Positions 6,791 to 12,495 of a DNA stretch of 16,998 bases are shown here, in pieces. Source of the stretch: Campylobacterales bacterium (GTDB lineage: Bacteria > Campylobacterota > Campylobacteria > Campylobacterales > QNZT01); assembly GCA_027056215.1 (NCBI GenBank), contig JALULO010000009.1, positions 1-16,998 of the forward strand, given 5' to 3'. The first letter of the stretch is position 1. The number at the start of each line of letters is the position of its first letter. The position numbers and the translations under genes were made by a program. A model generated the notes under the pieces. It had not been told where the DNA came from. It saw nothing but the letters and a program-made list of their open reading frames with translations, and ran no database searches.

Positions 6791-7378
6791 ATGCCACGAA
6801 TAGATAACGATAAATTTTACAAAAATGCCCTCAAAAAGTACGGTGCGACTGCCAGAGGTCTAAATTGGCATGATGATTACTCTCAACTCAAACGTTTTGA
6901 AGTGATCTATGATCTGATAAAAGATGATCTTGACAATGCCACTATCGTTGATGCAGGGTGCGGATTTGGGGATTTTTATGAGTTTGTTAAAGATGAAAAT
7001 GTCACCTATATCGGTTATGATATTCTTGAGGAAAATGTCAAAATAGCAAAGAAAAGAACCGATCAAGCGATATTTTATAAAGATATTTTAAAAGACAAAC
7101 TCCAACTTGCAGACTTTTATGTCGCTAGTGGTTCGATGAATATTTTAAGTCGTTTTGAAACTTTTTTATTTATCGAACGATGTTTTGAACACAGTAAAAT
7201 AGGATTTGTTTTTAACCTCCCTTATGGCAAAGATGAGAGTCGTAGTTTTAACTACTTTCTACCACAAGAGATAAAACATTTTGCTAAAAAGTTTGATTGC
7301 GAGATCATAACTAAATCAGGCTATCTTCCACATGATTTCACGGTGTATCTCAAAAAGACTAGTTCCAAATCTGACTAA
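6791..7378 (+). CDS. Class I SAM-dependent methyltransferase
   Basis: The 195-residue protein has the Rossmann methyltransferase core: motif I is IVDAGCGFGDF (residues 52-62), followed by VTYIGYDILEENVKIAKKR (71-89), which holds the acidic residue that binds the ribose, and ADFYVASGSMNIL near 106-118 (motif IV region). The N-terminal YKNALKKYGATARGLNW segment may define the subgroup. I cannot name the substrate. There is no Shine-Dalgarno site; see the -10 element immediately upstream. The gene is convergent with Uma2 copy 2 and overlaps it by 20 nt at the 3' ends. Confidence 0.85.
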   Translation: MPRIDNDKFYKNALKKYGATARGLNWHDDYSQLKRFEVIYDLIKDDLDNATIVDAGCGFGDFYEFVKDENVTYIGYDILEENVKIAKKRTDQAIFYKDILKDKLQLADFYVASGSMNILSRFETFLFIERCFEHSKIGFVFNLPYGKDESRSFNYFLPQEIKHFAKKFDCEIITKSGYLPHDFTVYLKKTSSKSD

Positions 7379-7907
7379 AATCAAAATCTATTTCACATGC
7401 TTGCCATGAAAACTTTACAACATCATCTTGGGCATTTTGACGCTTTTGATACGCTCCATCAAGAAGTTCAAACACTTCAGCTGTCAACGCGACACCATCA
7501 ACTAAGATGTAATATTTTACGCCCATCTTCTCATAAAGTTGATATTTTACATTTCGATCTTTAAATGCTGTTGATGGGGATAAGATTTCAAATATAATCT
7601 CTGGCGTTTTAGTCAACTGTTTATCACCTATATCTTCACCACAAACAGCTAGGTTGTCAGGGCATACAACTGTTTTAAAATCAGTCATCCAATCAACCGC
7701 TTGTAGTGATTTACACTGTTTACAATCTTTCAATAGCGCATGCAAATGATGTGCGATATTGTATGAGATCTCTTGATGCTTTATGATAGGTGCAGGACTC
7801 ATAGCATAAGCGATTCCACCTATCAGTTCCCACTTCCCTTCCCACTCTAAATAGTCTTGATATGTATAACGAGGGATATACTCTTTATTTTGTACAACAT
7901 TTGGCAT
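7359..7907 (-). CDS. Uma2-family (DUF820) protein, copy 2
   Basis: A 182-residue Uma2/DUF820 protein. It starts PRYTYQDYLEWEGKWELIGG and has AMSPAPIIKHQEIS, VVCPDNLAVC (the PD pair), IIFEILSPSTAFKDRNVKY and KYYILVDG, the same order of blocks as copies 1 and 3. It keeps the putative acidic and Lys positions. AAAGGAGAG lies before the ATG. It is divergent from leuC, with 61 nt between start codons, and the two appear to share a palindromic -10 region. Its 3' end overlaps the methyltransferase by 20 nt. Confidence 0.88.
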   Translation of the reverse strand: MPNVVQNKEYIPRYTYQDYLEWEGKWELIGGIAYAMSPAPIIKHQEISYNIAHHLHALLKDCKQCKSLQAVDWMTDFKTVVCPDNLAVCGEDIGDKQLTKTPEIIFEILSPSTAFKDRNVKYQLYEKMGVKYYILVDGVALTAEVFELLDGAYQKRQNAQDDVVKFSWQACEIDFDFSQIWN

Positions 7908-7930
7908 ACTCTCTCCTTTATCAATCTTTT

Positions 7931-7941
7931 GATATTATATC
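7931..7941. promoter_or_regulatory. Overlapping divergent -10 elements for leuC and Uma2 copy 2
   Basis: The block GATATTATATC is nearly self-complementary. Read on the plus strand it gives TATTAT (7933-7938), with a start near 7945 for leuC and GAGG 5 nt before its ATG. Read on the minus strand it gives TATAAT (7939-7934), with a start near 7927 for Uma2 copy 2 and AAAGGAGAG before its ATG. No second -10 candidate is as good for either gene. Confidence 0.5.
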
Positions 7942-7968
7942 ACAACAATTTACAATTTTGAGGTAAAA

Positions 7969-9234
7969 ATGGGACAGACAATAACAGAAAAGATATTTAG
8001 TGAACATGTCGGACGTGAAGTAAAAGCGGGTGAGATCATCCGTTGTGGAATCGACATGATCATCGGAAATGACATCACAACGCCGATCTCTATCCGAGCA
8101 TTTGAAGAGAGTGGAGCAAAGGCTCTTGCTAAACCAGATAACTTTGCTATCGTCATGGATCACTTTATCCCTGCTAAAGATATCGCTTCGGCGAATCAAG
8201 CAAAGATCAGCCGTGAGTTTGCTTATAAACATGATCTTAAACTCTTTTTTGATGAGAAAGATATGGGAATCGAACATGCACTTTTACCTGAAAAAGGACT
8301 CGTAATCCCAGGTGATGTAATCATCGGTGCAGATTCTCATACCTGTACACACGGTGCACTTGGAGCTTTTTCAACAGGTATGGGTTCGACGGATATCGCA
8401 TTTGGGATGATCACAGGCGGAAACTGGTTCAGAGTTCCTGAATCTATCAAAGTTATCTTTACAGGAAAACCTGGTAAACACATCTACGGTAAAGACTTAA
8501 TTTTAGAGATAATCAGACAAATCGGTGTTGATGGTGCACTTTATCAAACTTTAGAGTTTACGGGTGATACGATCCAGCATCTTGACATGGATGATCGTTT
8601 CAGCCTTTGCAATATGGCGATCGAAGCAGGTGCTAAAAGTGGTATCGTTGCGGTTGACGATGTTACCAAAGCCTTTTTGGCGGACAAAGAGTTAAGAGAC
8701 TCTCCAAAATACCACTACTCCGATCCAGATGCACACTATGTTAAAACGATTGAGATTGATGTAGAAAAACTTGATCCTGTAATCGCATATCCACACCTGC
8801 CGTCAAACGGAAAGTCCATCAAACAAGCGGTTGAAGATGACTTGGCAGTTGATCAAGTCTTTATCGGCTCATGCACAAACGGGCGACTTGGAGATTTACG
8901 GATTGCAGCACAGATTGTCAAAGGTAAAAAAGTAGCCAGAAGAACTCGTATGATAGTCACCCCAGCCACGCAAAAGATCCTCAAACAAGCAGAAAAAGAA
9001 GGATTGATCGATATCCTCATCGATGCAGGTGCAGTTGTGAGCAATCCAACATGCGGTGCTTGTCTTGGAGGTTATATGGGGATCCTTGGAGACGATGAAC
9101 GATGTATCTCAACAACAAACAGAAACTTCGTAGGTCGTATGGGTGCAAGAAGTAGTGAAATCTACCTTGCAAACTCAGCAGTTGCAGCCGCTAGTGCGAT
9201 CACAGGAAAAATCACCGATCCACGAGATTTATAG
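7969..9234 (+). CDS. leuC: 3-isopropylmalate dehydratase large subunit
   Basis: LeuC with LeuD converts 2-isopropylmalate to 3-isopropylmalate in leucine synthesis. It is an aconitase-family [4Fe-4S] enzyme. The three cluster ligands are visible: Cys302 in GSCTNGR, and Cys362 and Cys365 in NPTCGACLGG. The active-site block GADSHTCTHGALGAFSTGMG lies at 120-139. Length (421 residues) matches the archaeal/Campylobacterota-type LeuC rather than the approximately 465-residue enterobacterial form, so homoaconitase-like activity is a minor alternative. leuD is not adjacent. The next gene, mobA, starts at the base after the stop, implying co-transcription. GAGG lies 5 nt before the ATG. Confidence 0.94.
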   Translation: MGQTITEKIFSEHVGREVKAGEIIRCGIDMIIGNDITTPISIRAFEESGAKALAKPDNFAIVMDHFIPAKDIASANQAKISREFAYKHDLKLFFDEKDMGIEHALLPEKGLVIPGDVIIGADSHTCTHGALGAFSTGMGSTDIAFGMITGGNWFRVPESIKVIFTGKPGKHIYGKDLILEIIRQIGVDGALYQTLEFTGDTIQHLDMDDRFSLCNMAIEAGAKSGIVAVDDVTKAFLADKELRDSPKYHYSDPDAHYVKTIEIDVEKLDPVIAYPHLPSNGKSIKQAVEDDLAVDQVFIGSCTNGRLGDLRIAAQIVKGKKVARRTRMIVTPATQKILKQAEKEGLIDILIDAGAVVSNPTCGACLGGYMGILGDDERCISTTNRNFVGRMGARSSEIYLANSAVAAASAITGKITDPRDL

Positions 9235-9798
9235 TTGTACGATATCCCATGCGTCATATTTGCCGGTGGAAAAAGCCGACGCATGGGAAAGGATAAAGCA
9301 CTCCTTCCTTTTGGTGGATTTGAGACTTTAACACAGTTTCAGTTAGCCAAATTTCATCCCCATTTTCAAAAAGTTTATGTTGGTTGTAAAAGCAAAACAA
9401 AGTTTGATTTTGAAGCAAACTTCATCGAAGATCTGAAAGAGTATGAAGATTCAGCTCCTCATGTAGGACTGATATCTACATTTGAAACACTTAAAACTGA
9501 TAAGATTTTTGTTTTAAGCGTTGATGTTCCATTTTTTGATATCACCCATTTTGAAAAGTTGTATGCTCATTTAGATGATCATGAAGCAGTGGTAGCAAAA
9601 AGTCCAAAAGGGAAACAGCCACTTTGTGCTATATACAGAAGTTCTATTCTCACTTCTTTAAAAGAGTTAACACATGAGAAAAAATATCGCTTCGCATACC
9701 TTTTTGAGAAAATTGATATAAAGTTTGTAACGTTTGATGATGAAAAAAATTTTACAAATTTAAATACGCCTGAAGATTACAAAAAAGCTATGTTATAA
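9235..9798 (+). CDS. mobA: Molybdenum cofactor guanylyltransferase
   Basis: MobA links GMP to molybdopterin to form the guanine dinucleotide cofactor used by DMSO-reductase-family enzymes such as periplasmic nitrate reductase. Visible motifs are the nucleotide-binding FAGGKSRRMGKDKALLPFGG (residues 9-28), VDVPF (96-100), the QPLCAIY block (128-134) and the C-terminal FTNLNTPEDYK (173-183). The start is TTG (9235), directly after the leuC TAG. No in-frame ATG precedes the AGGKS loop and the codons upstream belong to leuC, so TTG is needed. The length of 187 residues is normal. Co-expression with leuC looks like transcriptional convenience, not a shared pathway. Confidence 0.93.
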   Translation: MYDIPCVIFAGGKSRRMGKDKALLPFGGFETLTQFQLAKFHPHFQKVYVGCKSKTKFDFEANFIEDLKEYEDSAPHVGLISTFETLKTDKIFVLSVDVPFFDITHFEKLYAHLDDHEAVVAKSPKGKQPLCAIYRSSILTSLKELTHEKKYRFAYLFEKIDIKFVTFDDEKNFTNLNTPEDYKKAML

Positions 9799-9799
9799 T
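9794..9799 (+). promoter_or_regulatory. Consensus -10 element (TATAAT) for Uma2 copy 3
   Basis: TATAAT overlaps the stop codon of mobA. Transcription would start near 9806, and CAGGAGA follows about 5 nt before the start codon of Uma2 copy 3. This suggests that copy 3 can be expressed apart from leuC-mobA. Confidence 0.5.
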
Positions 9800-9825
9800 A
9801 CCCCTAACAAAGACAGGAGAGCGTG

Positions 9826-10365
9826 ATGGGTACAGTAAAATTAGAAAATATTCCACACTACACTTATGAGGATTATAAACACTGGGAAGATGAGTGGGAG
9901 ATCATAGATGGTATCGCATATGCTATGAGTCCAGCTCCTATGATAAAACATCAAAAAATCAGTAACAATATTGCTTGGATTTTAAAAGAGGCTCTTCAAG
10001 AGTGCAAAACATGTCAAGCACTTCTACCAGTTGATTGGCGTATCAGCGATGATACGATTGTACAGCCTGACAATCTTGTAGTCTGTTATGAACCTAAGGG
10101 TGCTTATATCACAAAAGCCCCTACTTTGATATTTGAGATACTCTCCAAAGCCACTGCTAAGAAGGATCAAACTGTAAAATTTGACCTTTATCAAGATGAA
10201 GGGGTTCGGTATTATGTTATCGTTGATCCTGATGAAGAGATGGCAAAGGCTTATGAACTCAAAGATGGACGCTATATCAAAATGCTAGATGCCACTGATG
10301 AGAAGGTAGATTTCATGCTCAAAGAGTGTGGTATAACCATCGACTTTGATAAACTTTGGGGATAA
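9826..10365 (+). CDS. Uma2-family (DUF820) protein, copy 3
   Basis: This Uma2/DUF820 protein has 179 residues from the ATG at 9826; a GTG lies one codon earlier, but the ATG has the better spacing to AGGAGA. Block order is HYTYEDYKHWEDEWEIIDG, AMSPAPMIKHQKIS, TIVQPDNLVVC, LIFEILSKATAKKDQTVKF and RYYVIVDPDEE. It is closer to copy 2 than to copy 1 in the first two blocks (same AMSPAP and KHQ spacing). It follows mobA on the same strand and precedes moxR by 38 nt. The PD-(D/E)XK-like positions are kept, so it is probably functional. Role unknown. Confidence 0.88.
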   Translation: MGTVKLENIPHYTYEDYKHWEDEWEIIDGIAYAMSPAPMIKHQKISNNIAWILKEALQECKTCQALLPVDWRISDDTIVQPDNLVVCYEPKGAYITKAPTLIFEILSKATAKKDQTVKFDLYQDEGVRYYVIVDPDEEMAKAYELKDGRYIKMLDATDEKVDFMLKECGITIDFDKLWG

Positions 10366-10368
10366 AAT
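10363..10368 (+). promoter_or_regulatory. Putative -10 element (TAAAAT) for moxR
   Basis: The block GATAAAATGCTAAAAT (10361-10376) begins at the Uma2 copy 3 stop codon. An almost identical block, GATAAAATAGCTAAAAT (12217-12233), lies before the DUF58 gene. The TAAAAT would start transcription near 10375, 29 nt before the moxR ATG. Confidence 0.4.
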
Positions 10369-10376
10369 GCTAAAAT

Positions 10377-10400
10377 AACTCCAATCTATATACTGGAGTT
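10377..10400 (+). promoter_or_regulatory. 5'-leader hairpin covering the moxR ribosome binding site
   Basis: AACTCCA (10377-10383) and TGGAGTT (10394-10400) form a perfect 7-bp stem with a 10-nt loop. The 3' arm holds GGAG, the only Shine-Dalgarno candidate, 5 nt before the ATG at 10404. The stem would hide it if the transcript starts at or before 10377. Followed only by TTTC, it is not a good terminator. Confidence 0.4.
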
Positions 10401-10403
10401 TTC

Positions 10404-11351
10404 ATGAGTGCAACACTAACTGCTATCAAAAATGAGATGAAAAAAGTCATCGTTGGTCAAGATCAGATGATCGATGCACTGTTAATAGGACTACTTTGTG
10501 ATGGTCATATATTGCTTGAGGGTGTGCCGGGTCTTGCAAAGACGACAACGGTAAATACCTTGGCAAAGACTTTGGGTTTGGATTTTAAACGGGTGCAATT
10601 TACACCTGATCTTTTGCCTAGTGATATCATCGGTACTGAGATTTACGATCCACAAAAGAACCATTTTAAAGTTAAAAAAGGTCCTATATTTGCAAACTTA
10701 CTACTAGCAGATGAGATCAACCGTGCACCAGCAAAAGTACAATCTGCACTACTCGAAGCGATGCAAGAGAGACAAGTAACCATAGCAGATGAAACATTTA
10801 CACTACCCTATCCTTTTTTAACACTCGCTACACAAAATCCTATCGAACAAGAGGGTGCATACTCACTTCCTGAAGCACAACTGGATCGTTTCATGCTCAA
10901 AGTGGTCGTTGGCTATAACTCAAAAGCAGAAGAGATCGACATCATCACACGTATCGCGGAAGGAAAAAGTGAAACCGTACAAAGTGTTGCAAGTAGTGAG
11001 GACCTTGACAGACTCAAAGAAGCAGTGCAAAAAGTCCATATCGATGAAGAACTTAAAGGTTATATCGTTGATCTGGTTTTTGCAACAAGAGAACCTGAAA
11101 ACTTTGGGCTTGAAGAATTTAAAGACTATATCCAATATGGAGCAAGTCCAAGAGCCTCCATCAACCTTTACAAAGGGGCACAAGCCCATGCATTTTTACG
11201 TGGCAAAGATCATGTAACCCCTGTAGATATCGCATCTATAGCAAAAGATGTACTCAGACATCGTGTGATACTAAGCTATGAAGCAGAAGCCGAAGGTGTA
11301 ACGAGTGATGAAATCATCGAAAAAGTGATCGCAGCAGTGCCATTGCCATAA
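10404..11351 (+). CDS. moxR: MoxR-family AAA+ ATPase
   Basis: This 315-residue ATPase has the MoxR-type Walker A GVPGLAKTT (residues 40-48), Walker B LLLADEINRAP (99-109), sensor 1 TQNPIEQEG (143-151) and the arginine-rich SLPEAQLDRFMLKV region (154-167). The C-terminal lid (SPRASINLYKGAQAHAFLRG) is typical. MoxR proteins act as chaperone-like partners of VWA proteins. Here the partners are DUF58, BatA and BatB about 1.1 kb downstream on the same strand. Normally moxR is directly followed by DUF58. In this window a HigBA-type module and a repeat rearrangement separate them. Confidence 0.95.
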   Translation: MSATLTAIKNEMKKVIVGQDQMIDALLIGLLCDGHILLEGVPGLAKTTTVNTLAKTLGLDFKRVQFTPDLLPSDIIGTEIYDPQKNHFKVKKGPIFANLLLADEINRAPAKVQSALLEAMQERQVTIADETFTLPYPFLTLATQNPIEQEGAYSLPEAQLDRFMLKVVVGYNSKAEEIDIITRIAEGKSETVQSVASSEDLDRLKEAVQKVHIDEELKGYIVDLVFATREPENFGLEEFKDYIQYGASPRASINLYKGAQAHAFLRGKDHVTPVDIASIAKDVLRHRVILSYEAEAEGVTSDEIIEKVIAAVPLP

Positions 11352-11393
11352 AAAGCTAGACTTTAAAAGGATATGATTATTATTAGAATGCTG

Positions 11394-11666
11394 TCAAACT
11401 ATTTCTAACTCAATTCTTTTATCAAAAGCTTTGGCAACTTTTTCTAAAAAGTCTATGCCAACATTGACAGTTCCATTTTCTATTCTGCTTATGACAGCTT
11501 GTGTTGTTCCAACTTTATTTGCAAATTCAGACTGAGAAAGATTGTAGTTGTTTCTAAGTTTTATCATCTGTTTGATAACACTATACCTCAATTCTGATTT
11601 ATCCCACGCTTCGTGAAATCTTTTGTCTTGTAGTTTTTTATTTAAATGTTCTCTAAAATCATCCAT
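11394..11666 (-). CDS. higA: HigA-like antitoxin, XRE helix-turn-helix
   Basis: This 90-residue protein carries an XRE/HTH_3 DNA-binding domain: LSQSEFANKVGTTQAVISRI at about 43-62, followed by ENG. The residues before it (KSELRYSVIKQMIKLRNNY) match the helix found ahead of the HTH in HigA antitoxins. It follows a HigB-like toxin gene on the same strand; the toxin stop overlaps this ATG by 8 nt. Toxin-first order is typical of HigBA. It runs opposite to moxR and DUF58. Because the toxin gene has a stop codon, the antitoxin may now serve only as a DNA-binding regulator. Confidence 0.88.
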   Translation of the reverse strand: MDDFREHLNKKLQDKRFHEAWDKSELRYSVIKQMIKLRNNYNLSQSEFANKVGTTQAVISRIENGTVNVGIDFLEKVAKAFDKRIELEIV

Positions 11667-12006
11667 TTGTTTGAACCTCTACCATCCTATCTTGAGCTAA
11701 TTTCAACTCATTTTTTGGTGTTTTATCTGTTTTTTTCATAAAACTATGTAACATAACGAATTGTTGATCTACATGGATAAAATAAATAATCCTATAGATA
11801 CCCCTATGATCTTTTAGCCTTAACTCATATAGTTTATCTCCAAGTGATTTAACATAAGGCTCTTTAAGATTTATATTAAACATTTCTAATAACTCAAAAG
11901 ATCTAAATATCTTGACTTGGAGTTTTAAATCCAAACCATCAATCCACTCTTTTACAGGCTAATTACCATTTTTATCTGTAAAATACTTAACTATCCATCG
12001 TGCCAT
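11659..12006 (-). pseudogene. HigB-like (Gp49/DUF891) toxin gene interrupted by an in-frame TAG
   Basis: The full frame starts at ATG 12006 (MARWIVKYFTDKNGN), meets TAG at 11961-11959, and continues without shift as PVKEWIDGLDLKLQVKIF and on to 11659. Family members normally read through here with an amino acid between NGN and PV, so the TAG is a nonsense change in a 115-codon gene. The rest is intact: YELRLKDHRGIYRIIYF and MLHSFMKKTDKTPKNELKLA are the core strand and the conserved KKTxKTP block. Restart at TTG 11934 would give 91 residues without the first beta strand. An AGGAT lies 8 nt before ATG 12006. A sequencing error is an alternative. Confidence 0.78.
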
Positions 12007-12008
12007 GA

Positions 12009-12028
12009 TTATATCCTATAAGATATAA
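12009..12028 (-). promoter_or_regulatory. Inverted repeat before the HigB-like gene (candidate HigA operator)
   Basis: TTATATC and GATATAA form perfect 7-bp arms around a 6-nt centre, ending 3 nt before the toxin ATG. Antitoxins of this family repress their own promoter at such palindromes. The 5' leader RNA could also fold here and cover the AGGAT ribosome binding site. The AT-rich sequence makes chance symmetry possible. Confidence 0.4.
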
Positions 12029-12053
12029 AATCACTCTTTAGTTTTAGACGCAT
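12009..12053 (-). other. Short leader ORF (14 codons) before the HigB-like gene
   Basis: ATG at 12053 is preceded by AAGGGAG with a 5-nt gap, a strong ribosome binding site, and encodes MRLKLKSDFISYRI before TAA. The stop lies 3 nt before the ATG of the toxin gene. It could be a leader peptide that couples translation to the toxin, or the surviving 5' end of a lost gene. No known peptide is recognised. Confidence 0.3.
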
Positions 12054-12078
12054 ATTTTCTCCCTTATGATTTAAAGGT

Positions 12079-12084
12079 ATTGTA
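12079..12084 (-). promoter_or_regulatory. Putative -10 element (TACAAT) for the HigBA-type module
   Basis: On the minus strand CACTACAATACC lies upstream of the leader ORF, with a predicted start of transcription near 12072. It is the same hexamer as in front of the other two TA pairs. The rest of 12085-12216 shows no gene, only AT-rich sequence. Confidence 0.35.
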
Positions 12085-12216
12085 GTGTAAAAAAATAGTT
12101 AACTTCTATTTTTATTTCACTTTGAAATATTTGTCTTAGAAGATTGATATCTTTGCTTAAAAACAGATATAGCCCAAAGCATAACCTTATATACTTTTAA
12201 ATATTTATCCTTTTTT

Positions 12217-12224
12217 GATAAAAT
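12217..12224 (+). promoter_or_regulatory. Putative -10 region (GATAAAAT) for the DUF58-Bat operon
   Basis: GATAAAATAGCTAAAAT (12217-12233) repeats the block before moxR with one inserted base. Transcription would start near 12231. Before the rearrangement this would have given a short leader to the start codon at 12248 or 12254. Now the leader to the true gene start at 12497 is about 265 nt and contains both 89-bp repeats. Confidence 0.45.
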
Positions 12225-12252
12225 AGCTAAAATCCATATAAACGGAAATGTA

Positions 12253-12294
12253 TTTGTCTAAACTTAAAAAAATCCTCATCAAAACACGTCGTCA
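12253..12294 (+). repeat. 42-bp direct repeat, left copy (duplicated 5' end of the DUF58 gene)
   Basis: These 42 bases are identical to 12496-12537 and encode SKLKKILIKTRR in the same reading frame as the functional gene (offset 243 bp). Here an ATG (12248) lies two codons before the TTG, so this copy probably keeps the ancestral gene start MYLSKLKK. The frame runs on into the first 89-bp unit and stops at 12395-12397, giving a 49-codon chimeric ORF. Confidence 0.9.
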
Positions 12295-12302
12295 TGTATC
12301 CA

Positions 12303-12391
12303 TTTTGATGACGCGATTTGAGCAAAGCCCAAATCACTACGCTAACGCTAAGTTCTGTTCAGCACAGGGCTCACGCATGGATGAACCATGC
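12303..12391 (+). repeat. 89-bp tandem repeat, unit 1
   Basis: The unit begins TTTTGATGACGCG and ends CCATGC, and is immediately repeated. It holds at least two hairpins: GATTTG/CAAATC (12315-12335, extended by GC/GC across one mismatch, AAA loop) and GCATGG/CCATGC (12375-12391, 5-nt loop, perfect). A weaker CTGT/ACAG pair lies between them. It is richer in GC than its surroundings, which suggests foreign origin or a structured RNA or REP-like element. No family is recognised. Confidence 0.9.
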
Positions 12392-12480
12392 TTTTGATGA
12401 CGCGATTTGAGCAAAGCCCAAATCACTACGCTAACGCTGAGTTCTGTTCAGCACAGGGCTCACGCATAGATGAACCATGC
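12392..12480 (+). repeat. 89-bp tandem repeat, unit 2
   Basis: This copy differs from unit 1 at two of 89 positions: A12350 corresponds to G12439, and G12379 corresponds to A12468. The second change breaks the last hairpin (A against C). An ATG in the unit overlaps the TGA that ends the unit 1 reading frame as TGATG, so the two units can be read as consecutive short ORFs. Confidence 0.9.
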
Positions 12481-12495
12481 TTGAAAGGATTTTTC

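Noticed and set aside
10377..10400. Rho-independent terminator between Uma2 copy 3 and moxR
   Set aside because: The stem is AT-mixed with only 7 bp, the U tract is short (TTTTC) and it sits at the moxR ribosome binding site.
11352..11393. Terminator hairpin after moxR (AAAAGC...CTTTAAAA)
   Set aside because: Only four to five pairs form, with no GC-rich stem.
12085..12216. Possible gene in the gap before the DUF58 promoter
   Set aside because: No open frame with a start, ribosome binding site or family-like sequence on either strand; it is AT-rich spacer.
12303..12480. CRISPR-like repeats
   Set aside because: The units are 89 bp, only two, adjoining without spacers, and the mismatch pattern is that of a tandem duplication.
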